A stretch of DNA of 29,445 nucleotides from CAZVNZ01 sp964628515 (GTDB lineage Bacteria > Bacillota > Clostridia > Christensenellales > Christensenellaceae). The position numbers were made by a program, and so were the translations under genes. Positions 8,238-16,829 of the stretch are shown here, one piece after another. The notes under the pieces are model-generated. The model had not been told where the DNA came from, ran no database searches, and worked only from the letters and a program-made list of their open reading frames with translations. The first letter of the stretch is position 1, and each line of letters starts with the position of its first letter. The stretch lies in NCBI GenBank assembly GCA_964628515.1, contig CAZVNZ010000034.1, positions 1-29,445 on the forward strand. The letters run 5' to 3'.

Positions 8238-9368
8238 ATGAAAAAAATCACAGTATTAGTAGTAGTAGCATTAGTAGCATTGTTTACTTTTGCGGCATGT
8301 GCGCCGGCTGCACCTGCACCGGCGAGCGAGGCTCCTGCATCCGAGGCTCCGGCAAGCGAAGCACCCGCAAGCGAGGCACCGGCAAGCGAGGCTCCGGCTT
8401 CCGAAGCACCGGCAGAGGGTGGCGATAAACTTATTATCGGCTACAACGCAGGAACAGAAACTTTAGAGTTCTTTAATAACGTGTACGGCGGAATTAAAGA
8501 CCAAGCCGCTAAAAACAACGTAGAGCTGTTATATGCGGTATCTAACTTTGACCCTGAGCAAATTTTGCCAAAAATCGAAACATTGCTTATGCAGGGTGCA
8601 AACGTAATCGTTGACTTTAACGTTAATGCGGAAATCGGCGGAAACATTGTAGACATAGTTAAAGAAAAAGGTGGCAAGGGTGTTATCGGCATAGACGTAG
8701 AGTATTTCTCCGGTAACGGCACAGACAGATCCTGGTTTATGGGTGCAAACAACCAACAAGCAGGAGAGCTTTGCGGAATTGCTATTGCAGACTATGTTAA
8801 AGCTAATAAAGACGGCAAATTAGAAAAATTAGTGCTTTTCTTTAATTCGGAAAACGGCGACGAAGTTAAAAAGAGAATGGGTGGCGCAATAGACGGACTT
8901 AAAAAGAGCGGAATAGAGCTTGCAGAAGACCAAATTGAGTGGATAGACTTAGGTGGCGGCGGTTCTGATACCACTATTGCCGGTAAAGACAAATTTACTT
9001 CTTGGTTGACTGCAAATCCGGATGTTAAAAGCGTGGGCGTAGTTTCCGTAAACGACGAAACAATGCAAGGCGTTTTAGCGGCAGCAGAAACAGCAGGAAG
9101 AGCAGACGATGTTATACTTGCTTCTCATAACGTATCTACACAATTTATAGAGCAAGTTAAAGCAGGCGGCAGCGAAAGCTGGGTTGGCTCTGTAGGATAT
9201 TATCCCGAAAGATACGGCGAATACATTGTGCCTTTAGCAATGGATATATTCTCCGGTAAAAACACAGACCCAAGCAAACTTATAACAATGGAGCACGAAT
9301 TTGTAACACGTGCTATGGTACCCGACTACGAAAAAGCATACAACGAGTATGTGTCAACATGGAAATAA
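8238..9368 (+). CDS. CUT2-type ABC transporter sugar-binding lipoprotein with ASEAP-repeat tether
   Basis: The 376-residue protein is the extracytoplasmic sugar receptor for the ATPase and permease that follow. It has a lipoprotein signal with the lipobox FAAC (Cys21), then a proline/alanine-rich linker with six perfect ASEAP repeats (residues 29-58), probably a flexible, acidic tether holding the receptor off the membrane. From residue 64 a Peripla_BP_4 domain follows (LIIGYNAGTETLEFFNNV, GANVIVDFNVNAEIG, VGVVSVNDETMQG). It is expressed from the TATAAT promoter at 8100 with operators at 8042 and 8109, so it is predicted to belong to the LacI-3 regulon. The ribosome binding site AGGAGG is strong. 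The substrate cannot be read from the sequence. Confidence 0.93.
   Translation: MKKITVLVVVALVALFTFAACAPAAPAPASEAPASEAPASEAPASEAPASEAPASEAPAEGGDKLIIGYNAGTETLEFFNNVYGGIKDQAAKNNVELLYAVSNFDPEQILPKIETLLMQGANVIVDFNVNAEIGGNIVDIVKEKGGKGVIGIDVEYFSGNGTDRSWFMGANNQQAGELCGIAIADYVKANKDGKLEKLVLFFNSENGDEVKKRMGGAIDGLKKSGIELAEDQIEWIDLGGGGSDTTIAGKDKFTSWLTANPDVKSVGVVSVNDETMQGVLAAAETAGRADDVILASHNVSTQFIEQVKAGGSESWVGSVGYYPERYGEYIVPLAMDIFSGKNTDPSKLITMEHEFVTRAMVPDYEKAYNEYVSTWK
8322..8411 (+). repeat. Six 15-bp coding tandem repeats (ASEAP units)
   Basis: Six consecutive units encode Ala-Ser-Glu-Ala-Pro. The codons vary between units (AGC or TCC for Ser, GCT or GCA for Ala), so the repeat is kept at protein level and is not a fresh DNA slippage product. 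Confidence 0.9.
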
Positions 9369-9379
9369 ATAATTAACTA

Positions 9380-9415
9380 AAATGAGTGTCGCCATTTAGG
9401 TGGTGGCACTCATTT
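9380..9415 (+). promoter_or_regulatory. Strong intercistronic hairpin between binding protein and ATPase genes
   Basis: AAATGAGTGTCGCC (9380-9393) pairs with GGTGGCACTCATTT (9402-9415) as a 14-bp stem with two G-T wobbles and an 8-nt loop. No T-run follows. Such a structure behind a binding-protein gene typically stabilises the upstream transcript, or partly attenuates, giving more receptor than membrane components. Confidence 0.75.
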
Positions 9416-9513
9416 AACCATACATCCGAGTGTTTGGCAGGTGGAGCATTAAAGAGCAAATAATTTGCTTTTGGGTGTATACAGACTTTTACGCAAGTAT
9501 TGGGGGAAAAACT

Positions 9514-11013
9514 ATGACTAGTGAATTTAGACTGCAAATGAAGCAAATAACTAAGCAATTTCCCGGGGTTTTGGCGTTAGATAACGTGGATTTAGAGGTA
9601 AGAGAGGGCGAGGTTTTGTCTTTAATAGGAGAAAACGGCGCAGGAAAATCTACCCTAATGAAGATATTATCCGGCGCACTGTTTGCCGATAAGGGCGAGA
9701 TTTACTTAGACGGTAATATCGTACCTCCGGATAAAAATCCAAAAGACAGACAAGACATGGGAATTGCCATAATTTATCAAGAACTAAACTATTTAGACGA
9801 CATGACAATAGCGGAAAATCTTTTTATGGGTAGTTTGCCCACTAAAGGCCCGCTAAAATTAGTAGACTACAAAAAACTCAAAGAAGAATCCAAAAAATTA
9901 CTGGAAAAATTTCAACTAAATTACGATCCCTTCACTTTGGTTGGGACACTTACGGTTGCCGAAAAACAAATGATAGAAATATTAAGAGCGGTTTCTAAAA
10001 ATGTAAAGGTGCTTGTTATGGACGAGCCTACATCTGCTCTTAGCGAAACAGAAATAGAACGGCTGTACGCTTTTATCAGAGATTTATCTTCCAAAGGGGT
10101 TTCAATTCTATATATATCTCATAAATTAGACGAGGTTTTTGCGGTTTCTCATAAAGTACAGGTAATGAGGGACGGAAAGCGTGTGGCATATTTAGATATT
10201 AAAGAAACGGATACGGACAATCTTGTGGAGCACATGGTAGGCAGAGAAATTGCAGACATGTACCCAAAAGAGAGTGTGGAAATCGGCGAAACGATATTAA
10301 AGGTGGAAAACCTTTATTGCGAAATAGCCAAAGATGTCAGTTTTGAAGTTAAAAAGGGTGAAATACTGGGGTTGTTTGGCTTGCTCGGCTCGGGCAGAGG
10401 CGAGGTTGTGGAAGGCCTAATAGGCAAAAAAGAAATGACCGGCGGAAAAGTCTTTTTGGAAGGCAAAGAAATCACAATTAAAAACCCCATAAATGCAAAA
10501 AAAGTGGGCATAGCCTATGTACCCAGCGATAGAAAAAAAGAGGGTTTGGTATTGATACACAGCGTAAAATACAATACAACCGCAACCTATATAGACAGCC
10601 TTAAACGGGGCATTGTAATAAATTCCAAAAAAGAAATCAAAGTAGTAAACGAATGGATAGGCAAACTTAAAGTAAAGACGCCAAACATGAATGTACAAGT
10701 AGACTCCCTAAGTGGCGGTAATCAGCAAAAAATTGTTATAGCAAAATGGCTTTTAACAAACCCTAAAGTGCTAATTTTAAACGAGCCCACAAGAGGTATA
10801 GACGTAGGCGCTAAAGTCGAAATATACAAACTTATGGAGGAGCTGTGCCGTAACGGAATTGCAGTTATTATGGTAAGCTCCGAGCTACCCGAAACTATTG
10901 GTATTGCCGATAGAATTTTGGTGTTTAAAGAGGGGCAAATTAAGGGCGAATTTTTAAGATCGGACTTTACACAAAAAGATATATTACATATTGCTGTAGG
11001 AGGAGAACAATGA
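9514..11013 (+). CDS. CUT2 sugar ABC transporter ATP-binding protein (RbsA/MglA type)
   Basis: The protein of about 499 residues has two fused nucleotide-binding domains. The first has Walker A GENGAGKST, Walker B VLVMDEPTSAL, and a signature-like LTVAEKQMIEI. The second has a degenerate Walker A (GLLGSGRGE) but an intact signature LSGGNQQKIVIAKWL and LILNEPTRGIDVG. This asymmetry is normal for the ribose/galactose class. I place the start at 9514, behind TTGGGGGAA; an earlier in-frame ATG at 9430 has no ribosome binding site and adds a non-homologous stretch. The stop overlaps the permease start (ATGA at 11010), so the two are translationally coupled. It powers uptake of the sugar captured by the protein at 8238. 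Confidence 0.95.
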   Translation: MTSEFRLQMKQITKQFPGVLALDNVDLEVREGEVLSLIGENGAGKSTLMKILSGALFADKGEIYLDGNIVPPDKNPKDRQDMGIAIIYQELNYLDDMTIAENLFMGSLPTKGPLKLVDYKKLKEESKKLLEKFQLNYDPFTLVGTLTVAEKQMIEILRAVSKNVKVLVMDEPTSALSETEIERLYAFIRDLSSKGVSILYISHKLDEVFAVSHKVQVMRDGKRVAYLDIKETDTDNLVEHMVGREIADMYPKESVEIGETILKVENLYCEIAKDVSFEVKKGEILGLFGLLGSGRGEVVEGLIGKKEMTGGKVFLEGKEITIKNPINAKKVGIAYVPSDRKKEGLVLIHSVKYNTTATYIDSLKRGIVINSKKEIKVVNEWIGKLKVKTPNMNVQVDSLSGGNQQKIVIAKWLLTNPKVLILNEPTRGIDVGAKVEIYKLMEELCRNGIAVIMVSSELPETIGIADRILVFKEGQIKGEFLRSDFTQKDILHIAVGGEQ

Positions 11014-12011
11014 GTACCAACGAAACTGTAACCACACGTACCATGAAAGAAAGATTGGGGAGCATGGGCAATAATTTAAGCTTAATTATTGCGCTTATAA
11101 TAATTTTTATTGTATTAAGCTTTGCATCTCCGTACTTTTTATCATTAGATAATATTATGAACATTCTGCTTGCATCCGCTATCGTTATTATAAGAGCATC
11201 GGGTGCTACAATAGCTATGCTTACGGGAGGGCTTGATATTTCCCAAAATGCCGTAGGCGCAGTATCCGGCGTTTTACTTGCCACATTGTCTTTGCAAGGC
11301 GTATCCTTGCCCATACTAATACTGTTATCTATTGTATTAGGGCTTGCAATGGGAGCAGTAAACTCCACACTAATTTCTATATTTAAAATAGCACCTATTA
11401 TTACAACCTTAGGTACCATGCAAATTTTCAGAGGTATTGCATGGACGGTTGTGCCAAAAACGGTAATGATTATAGACAACAACTTAATTACCATGGGCAG
11501 AGGCAGATTTTTTGATAACGTAGAGGGTATTAACGCAGTTGTGCCTTACTCCGTTGTAATTGCCATAGGCATATTCCTTGTGGCGGTTTTCGTGCTGAAA
11601 TATACCACTTTTGGCAGAAAGGTATACATGATAGGCGGAAACGAAAATGCCAGCTATCTATCGGGTATTAATGCAAAAAGAGTAAAATTTGTTGCCTACT
11701 TAATCAGTGCGGTAACGGCATCTTTTGCAGGTTTCTTGCTTGCTTGTCAGGTAGGCTCTGCACTTCCTCAATCGGGGCAGGGCACAGAGATGGTAACACT
11801 ATCCGCAATCATATTGGGCGGTATCAGTCTTGCAGGGGGTAAAGGCTCACTTCTTGGCTCGCTGCTTGGTATTTTAGTGCTTTCCACAATAAATAACGGA
11901 CTAACTTTGCTAAGTGTAAACGCATATGTACAAATGATTGTTACAGGCGCAATACTAATTTTGGCTGTATTGTTAGACGTAATAAGAAGCGGACAACTAA
12001 AGAAAAACTAA
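11010..12011 (+). CDS. CUT2 sugar ABC transporter permease (RbsC type)
   Basis: The 333-residue integral membrane protein has about eight to ten hydrophobic segments (for example LSLIIALIIIFIVLSFASPYF and the C-terminal IVTGAILILAVLLDVI, quoted as short parts). Family marks are GATIAMLTGGLDIS in the N-terminal third and ILGGISLAGGKGSLLGSLLGILVL near the C-terminus, the segment thought to contact the ATPase in this class. It overlaps the ATPase gene by four bases and is followed by a hairpin terminator or attenuator at 12021. Only one permease gene is present, so the channel is presumably a homodimer, as with RbsC. Confidence 0.95.
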   Translation: MSTNETVTTRTMKERLGSMGNNLSLIIALIIIFIVLSFASPYFLSLDNIMNILLASAIVIIRASGATIAMLTGGLDISQNAVGAVSGVLLATLSLQGVSLPILILLSIVLGLAMGAVNSTLISIFKIAPIITTLGTMQIFRGIAWTVVPKTVMIIDNNLITMGRGRFFDNVEGINAVVPYSVVIAIGIFLVAVFVLKYTTFGRKVYMIGGNENASYLSGINAKRVKFVAYLISAVTASFAGFLLACQVGSALPQSGQGTEMVTLSAIILGGISLAGGKGSLLGSLLGILVLSTINNGLTLLSVNAYVQMIVTGAILILAVLLDVIRSGQLKKN

Positions 12012-12020
12012 TTAAATTAA

Positions 12021-12061
12021 CTATGTACAGATGTAATTATTGCATCTGTACATAGCTTTTC
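12021..12061 (+). terminator. Terminator or attenuator after the permease gene
   Basis: CTATGTACAGATG (12021-12033) and CATCTGTACATAG (12042-12054) form a perfect 13-bp stem with an 8-nt loop, followed by CTTTTC. The T-run is short, so some readthrough into the UroD-fold genes is likely; I see no good promoter between here and 12124. Confidence 0.7.
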
Positions 12062-12123
12062 TAACAACAACAATCACAAAAAATTTTTTTAAGAAGAAAT
12101 AACTTTAATACGGAGAAATAAAA

Positions 12124-13203
12124 ATGAATATAGAAAGTTTAAGAAAACCTAACAAAGAAAGAATTGTTGCCACTCTGCGAGGGGAAAAATGCGACAGAGT
12201 GCCTCATTTTGAGGTGGCAATAGAAGAGTTGGTATGCAAGGAAATTTTAGGCAGAGATGCAGGTTCTACTTTAGCGGCGGCAAGGGGAACTTCGGACGAG
12301 CTTTTTGTGGCACCCCCTATGAATCCTAAAGACTACATAGAAATTGTAAACTTTACAGGGCAGGACGTTATAGGCTTTGAGGCACTTTGGGCACCCTTTA
12401 AATATAAGGACGACAAAGGGGATTTACATATTGTAAACGACGGACGCATTAAGAGTTTCGAGGATTTGGAAAAAATCGTACTTCCCGATTGGGAGCTTGA
12501 TTTTGCCCCACGCAAAAAGTATTTTGATATTTACAACGATGCTATAAAAGGCACAAACATTGGCACATTTATTTTAACGGGCACAATTTTTCAAACCTGC
12601 TACCAATTTTTGGTAGGCTTTGAGGACTTTTTTGCACTTGCCTACACAGAAACGGAATTTATAGAGTTTTTAATGGACAAATGCCTTGATTACTATATGA
12701 AGGTAATAGAAATAGCATTAGACAGCGGAATTTCTTTCTTGTTTTTGGGTGATGATATTGCCTTTGGTTCGGGGGTGTTTATGAACCCCGTTAAGTTTAA
12801 GGAAATTTGGTTGCCACGGTATAAAAAAATGGTAAATTTGGCAAAACAAGCTGGTGTACCCGTGCTTTTCCACAGTTGTGGAAATATTTCGGAAATTTTT
12901 GACGATGTAATTATGGAGATGGGCATAGACGGCATAAACCCCATAGAGCCATACTCTATGGATATTTACGACATTAAAGCTAAGTATGGCGATAAAATCA
13001 CCATTAGCGGAAACATAGATGTTGCAGGGCCTCTTGCCTTTGGCACACCCGAGGAGGTAAAAGCAGAGGTAAAAGAGCATTTAGACAAACTAAAGGTGGG
13101 GGGCAGATATATTTGTAGCTCTAACCACAGCATTATGAACGACGTAAAAATAGAAAACTACAAGGCTATGATAGATACAATTTTAGAACACGGAAGGTAT
13201 TAG
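12124..13203 (+). CDS. Uroporphyrinogen decarboxylase-fold protein, methyltransferase-like (UroD-1)
   Basis: The 359-residue TIM-barrel protein belongs to the UroD/MtaA/CmuA superfamily. Its N-terminus (KPNKERIVATLRGEKCDRVPHFE) is the usual family opening. It keeps the zinc-site pattern of the corrinoid-dependent methyltransferases: His250-x-Cys252 in FHSCGNI and a late Cys331 in GRYICSSNHSI, so it may handle a thiol or methyl group and not decarboxylate porphyrins. No heme genes and no corrinoid protein are nearby. It lies behind a sugar ABC transporter and three bases before a second UroD-fold gene. Methyl transfer from an O-methylated sugar is a possibility. Family assignment is firm, function unknown. 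Confidence 0.85.
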   Translation: MNIESLRKPNKERIVATLRGEKCDRVPHFEVAIEELVCKEILGRDAGSTLAAARGTSDELFVAPPMNPKDYIEIVNFTGQDVIGFEALWAPFKYKDDKGDLHIVNDGRIKSFEDLEKIVLPDWELDFAPRKKYFDIYNDAIKGTNIGTFILTGTIFQTCYQFLVGFEDFFALAYTETEFIEFLMDKCLDYYMKVIEIALDSGISFLFLGDDIAFGSGVFMNPVKFKEIWLPRYKKMVNLAKQAGVPVLFHSCGNISEIFDDVIMEMGIDGINPIEPYSMDIYDIKAKYGDKITISGNIDVAGPLAFGTPEEVKAEVKEHLDKLKVGGRYICSSNHSIMNDVKIENYKAMIDTILEHGRY

Positions 13204-13205
13204 TA

Positions 13206-14528
13206 ATGAGCGATTACCAAATTTATACAAATCAAGCGGATGCAAGTGATTTCGGAGAGGTTGGCTTAAAACCAACAGACGAGGAAAATGCACGGCTAAA
13301 AGAGCTTGCACGTAGGCATATGGAAATTGCAACAAGCGAGGATATGCGTACAAAAAAAGTAAATTGGAAGGCACTTAGAGACTTAAAGCCAAACCGCCCA
13401 ATGATTTTATTTGAAACAATTTCCGTTGCAGGCTTTATTACGGAAGGCGAGCTTACTTGCGTACACCCTTTTTTAAGAAATGTGGAAAAAACCTTACTTC
13501 AAGGCATAAAACAGTACGAAGTCGTAAAAGACGACGTGGTTTTGGAAGAGTATTACAGAATTGCCTGGAGGGTAATAAGGGGAGATTACGGCGTTAAAAT
13601 AGAGGAGCACCACGCAGAAAATTCTATGGGGTATATGTCTAACTTTCCTTTGCAAACTCCCGAGGATTTAAAAAAGCTAAAGGAGCGCACTTTTCTTGTG
13701 GATAAAGCACGTACCTTAGAGCTTAAGCACACCTTAGAGGAAATTTTTGGCGATATTATGCCTGTGGTGGTGGGCAATTACGATAATTGGTTTGGAGATG
13801 TGGGCTACACCCCATTTTGCGGTAACAATGCCCCGGTGCTAACCATGGACTTGTTTAAGTTGGTGGGAAACGAAAATATGATGTTTTGGCCTTTTGATTA
13901 TCCCGATGCCCTAAAAGAGCTTACGGAGTTTTTAAGTAAAGACAGAAAGCGGTTTTTAGCTTGGCTAAAAGAAGAAGGTATTTTGGCGCTAAATACGGAC
14001 AATCAGTTTGCAGGGCCTTCCGGCTACGGCTATGTATCCGACTTGCCCTCGGGCATCACCAAAGAAAATATAGATTTTAAAGATTGCTGGACATGGTGCG
14101 AATCGCAAGAGACTAATTTAGTTTCTCCGCAGATGTTTGATGAGTTGTTTTTGCCCTATCTTGCGGATTATTGTAACAACTTTGGGCTTGTGTCCTACGG
14201 GTGTTGCGAGCCTTTAGACGACAGAATAGAATACATTAAAAAGGCAATACCCAAACTAAGAACGGTGTCCGTTTCCGGTTGGAATAACTTTGAGAAGATG
14301 GCGGAGGCTTTAGGCAAAGACTACGTATATTGCAGAAAACCAAACCCCACCTACATTAGCGGTAAAGAGCCAAATTGGGAGGGAGCAAAAAAGGATATTT
14401 CTCGTACTTGGGACTGCACTAAGGATAAGGTTGCAGAGTTTATAGTAAGGGACGTTTACGATGTTGCAGGCAACATAGATACCATTTCCAAATGGGTGGA
14501 GATGGCTAAAAAAATAATAGGAATGTAG
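13206..14528 (+). CDS. Divergent uroporphyrinogen decarboxylase-fold protein (UroD-2)
   Basis: The 440-residue protein starts two bases after the UroD-1 stop and is probably cotranscribed and coupled. The family is recognised from its C-terminal part: VSPQMFDELFLPYLADY, the strand FGLVSYGCCEPLDD and the closing helices DKVAEFIVRDVYD. At the zinc-site position the HxC motif reads YGC (Tyr331, Cys333), so one His ligand is lost while the Cys remains. The N-terminal 120 residues are longer than in UroD-1 and carry HAENSMGYMSNFPLQTPEDL. Members of this 430-450-residue class are common in gut bacteria but unassigned. The stop codon shares one base with the GTG start of lacI-2. Confidence 0.75.
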   Translation: MSDYQIYTNQADASDFGEVGLKPTDEENARLKELARRHMEIATSEDMRTKKVNWKALRDLKPNRPMILFETISVAGFITEGELTCVHPFLRNVEKTLLQGIKQYEVVKDDVVLEEYYRIAWRVIRGDYGVKIEEHHAENSMGYMSNFPLQTPEDLKKLKERTFLVDKARTLELKHTLEEIFGDIMPVVVGNYDNWFGDVGYTPFCGNNAPVLTMDLFKLVGNENMMFWPFDYPDALKELTEFLSKDRKRFLAWLKEEGILALNTDNQFAGPSGYGYVSDLPSGITKENIDFKDCWTWCESQETNLVSPQMFDELFLPYLADYCNNFGLVSYGCCEPLDDRIEYIKKAIPKLRTVSVSGWNNFEKMAEALGKDYVYCRKPNPTYISGKEPNWEGAKKDISRTWDCTKDKVAEFIVRDVYDVAGNIDTISKWVEMAKKIIGM

Positions 14529-15520
14529 TGAAGAAAACAACAATTTACGATGTGGCAAAAAAAGCAGGGGTTTCCAAAACCACCGTTTCTAAGTTTTTAA
14601 ACGGCAAGGGCAATGTAAAGGAAAGCACACGTACAAAAATTAACAATGCAATCTGCGAGCTTAACTACATACCCAACTGCTTTGCCCAAAGTATGCGCAC
14701 CAACAGCACAAAAACCATAGCAATACTACTGCCCGAGCAATATAACTACGGCTATACATCCATACTTAAAAGCGCTCAAGAGTACGCAAATAAGGAGGGG
14801 TATCTCTCCCTTGTGTGCTCAACGGGTACTCACGGAGAAAATGAGCTTGACTATTTAAAGGAGATGTATAGGCGCAAGGTGGACGGAATACTGTTTTTTA
14901 CCTATTCTCGAATAGAAGCAAATATTGCCTATTTGCAAAGTATTGCAAAGGATATGGCGATAGTGGTTATGGACAACATACTAAAAGAGGAAAAAATAGA
15001 CTGTGTGCGTACAGACGGCTACACCCTAAGTAAAAAAGGGGCGCAGTATTTAATAGAAAGCGGATGCAAAAGCATTGCCTACATAAAAGGCAAAGACATT
15101 TATCTTGCCACTAAAGAGCGGTACGCCGGGTATTTAAGTGCGGTAAGCAAAGCAGGGCTTTTACCTATGGTGATAGAAAGCGAGTTTACGGTGGAAGGGG
15201 GATACCTTGGGGTTTTACAGCTTTTAAATGCAAAAAGGCTACCGGGGGCAATAATGTGTGCAACCGACTTGCTGGCAATAGGAGGTCTAAACTGCCTAAG
15301 AGAGCATAATATAAGTGTGCCAAAGCAGGTAAAGCTAATGGGGTTTGACAACACCCCCTTTTGCAAGTGGACAACCCCAAAACTAACAACCATTTCTCAA
15401 AACCACGAAGAAATTGGGCAAACAGGGGTAAAACAACTACTGTTACGCATAAAAAATAAGGAGCTACCCACCACAGAAAAACTCATAAAAGGGGAGCTTA
15501 TTATTAGAGAAAGCACCTAA
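14528..15520 (+). CDS. LacI-family transcriptional regulator (LacI-2), GTG start
   Basis: The 330-residue LacI-type repressor has an N-terminal helix-turn-helix (TIYDVAKKAGVSKTTVSKFLN, in parts YDVAKKAGVS and KTTVSKFLN) and the hinge LNYIPNCFAQSMR; the effector domain contains DGILFFTYSR, CATDLLAIGG and MGFDNTPFC. It starts at GTG 14528, sharing one base with the preceding TAG. A GTG is needed because the helix-turn-helix begins at once and no ATG is available. It resembles LacI-1 closely through both domains, suggesting local duplication. The variant palindrome TGGTATCGATGACA before the third UroD gene is its best candidate operator. It probably controls the UroD-fold genes on either side. 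Confidence 0.92.
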   Translation: MKKTTIYDVAKKAGVSKTTVSKFLNGKGNVKESTRTKINNAICELNYIPNCFAQSMRTNSTKTIAILLPEQYNYGYTSILKSAQEYANKEGYLSLVCSTGTHGENELDYLKEMYRRKVDGILFFTYSRIEANIAYLQSIAKDMAIVVMDNILKEEKIDCVRTDGYTLSKKGAQYLIESGCKSIAYIKGKDIYLATKERYAGYLSAVSKAGLLPMVIESEFTVEGGYLGVLQLLNAKRLPGAIMCATDLLAIGGLNCLREHNISVPKQVKLMGFDNTPFCKWTTPKLTTISQNHEEIGQTGVKQLLLRIKNKELPTTEKLIKGELIIREST

Positions 15521-15701
15521 AGGACTGTAAAATGGCAGTCTATTGGTGGAAAAAACAGCACTAAAAGCAGTTATACTGCAAATATAGCTTTAACGCATAG
15601 CTTATGGCTATGCTAAAAAAATAACAAAAGTGGTATCGATGACACTTTTACAACCACTTTTATCATCATCACTAAAAAAAGAAAAAAAGGAGATTGAATT
15701 A
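15521..15701 (+). promoter_or_regulatory. Intergenic region with three hairpins and a variant LacI palindrome
   Basis: In order: GACTG/CAGTC (15523-15540), GCAGT/ACTGC (15567-15579) and GCATAGC/GCTATGC (15595-15613), none with a downstream T-run. Then comes TGGTATCGATGACA (15631-15644), which keeps the TG-N2-ATCGAT-N2-CA frame of the LacI-1 operator with other bases at the two inner positions, and is enclosed by AAAAGTGG/CCACTTTT (15627-15660). No clear -35/-10 pair was found. AAAAGGAGATT near 15685-15695 is the ribosome binding site that fixes the next start. Confidence 0.55.
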
Positions 15702-16829
15702 ATGAACGAAAGAGAACGCTTTTTAAACACTTTAAGGTACAAAAGTGTGGACAGAGTGCCAATGTGGCCACCCTTAGATGTGTGGAATACCACCTGGCAA
15801 AGATGGAAAAACGAGGGGCACACAAATATGTTTGCCGAGCAAATCGGAGAGCACGGAGGGGCAGGAGATTTAAACTTTTGGGATTACTTCGGCTGCGACA
15901 GACAGGACGAAATTGGGATATACTACGGCTTTTCTCCGGGGTTTGAGTACAAACTTATAGAGGAGGACGAAACCACCGTAACCTTTAGAAATCACGAGGG
16001 CATAATAATGAGGGAGCTTAAGGTGGGCAGAGAAACCTCTATGCCTCATTGGCTGGACTTTCCCATTAAAACAAGGAAGGACTTCGAGGAAAACCTATAC
16101 AGATGGGATTTAAACTACGAAACACGTTTTCCGGAAAATTGGGCGGATAAGTGCAAGCTGTGGAAAAACAGAAAAATCCCACTAAGAATGTGGGCGGACA
16201 GAGAGGGCGGTTTTTTTGGGCCTCTTAGAAATTTATTCGGCTTAGAGGGGCTTTCTTATATGTTTTATGATGATATAGAGCTTATAGAGGAGGTGCTGGA
16301 CAGAAAAGTAGAATGTATGATACGCATAATAGACGAAATTATGAAGAGCGTAACCTTTGATTATTTTGTTTTTTGGGAGGATATGTGCTACAAAAACGGC
16401 CCCTTGCTTGCCCCCGATTTATTTGACAAATACCTGGTGCCACGGTATAAAAAGGTTACAGACCATCTGCGCTCTAAAGGCATAGACATTATTTTTGTGG
16501 ATAGCGACGGCGATGTAACCAAATTAGTACCCCTTTGGCTTAAAGCGGGGGTAAATGGCATACTGCCCTTTGAGGTGCAATGCGGTATGGACGTTAATAA
16601 ATTCAGAAAGGAATACGGCAAAGATCTACTGATTATGGGTGGTATAGACAAACGTGCTCTAATTACAGGGGGTAAGGACATAGACAACGAGCTTAAAAGA
16701 GTTGCGCCCTTAGTGGAAGAGGGTGGGTACATCCCATGGTTAGACCACTCTGTACCGCCGGATGTTAGTTACGATAATTTCCTTTATTATATGGACAGAT
16801 TAGAGGCACTTTGCAACGGCAGACTTTAA
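15702..16829 (+). CDS. Divergent uroporphyrinogen decarboxylase-fold protein (UroD-3)
   Basis: The 375-residue UroD-superfamily protein opens with the family signature MNERERFLNTLRYKSVDRVPMW. I chose the ATG at 15702, after AAAGGAGATT; an upstream in-frame ATG at 15630 would add a lysine/leucine-rich tail and lacks a ribosome binding site. The C-terminal barrel is recognisable (DLFDKYLVPRYKKVTDHL, NGILPFEVQCGMDV, LLIMGGIDKRAL, GGYIPWLDHSVPPDV). At the metal position the HxC motif is replaced by Asp267-Ser-Asp269 (FVDSDGD), and the late Cys is replaced by D-H. A zinc-thiolate methyltransferase role is therefore unlikely. It is the third member of the family within 5 kb, each with a different metal-site pattern. 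Confidence 0.8.
   Translation: MNERERFLNTLRYKSVDRVPMWPPLDVWNTTWQRWKNEGHTNMFAEQIGEHGGAGDLNFWDYFGCDRQDEIGIYYGFSPGFEYKLIEEDETTVTFRNHEGIIMRELKVGRETSMPHWLDFPIKTRKDFEENLYRWDLNYETRFPENWADKCKLWKNRKIPLRMWADREGGFFGPLRNLFGLEGLSYMFYDDIELIEEVLDRKVECMIRIIDEIMKSVTFDYFVFWEDMCYKNGPLLAPDLFDKYLVPRYKKVTDHLRSKGIDIIFVDSDGDVTKLVPLWLKAGVNGILPFEVQCGMDVNKFRKEYGKDLLIMGGIDKRALITGGKDIDNELKRVAPLVEEGGYIPWLDHSVPPDVSYDNFLYYMDRLEALCNGRL

Noticed and set aside
8322..8411. Tandem repeats as a CRISPR array
   Set aside because: The repeats are 15-bp coding units in frame with a lipoprotein and have no spacers; no CRISPR-like array or cas gene was found in the window.
12124..13203. HemE, uroporphyrinogen decarboxylase of heme synthesis
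   Set aside because: The HxC zinc pattern is that of methyltransferase-type members, and no other heme gene is nearby; three such proteins in a sugar locus also argue against it.
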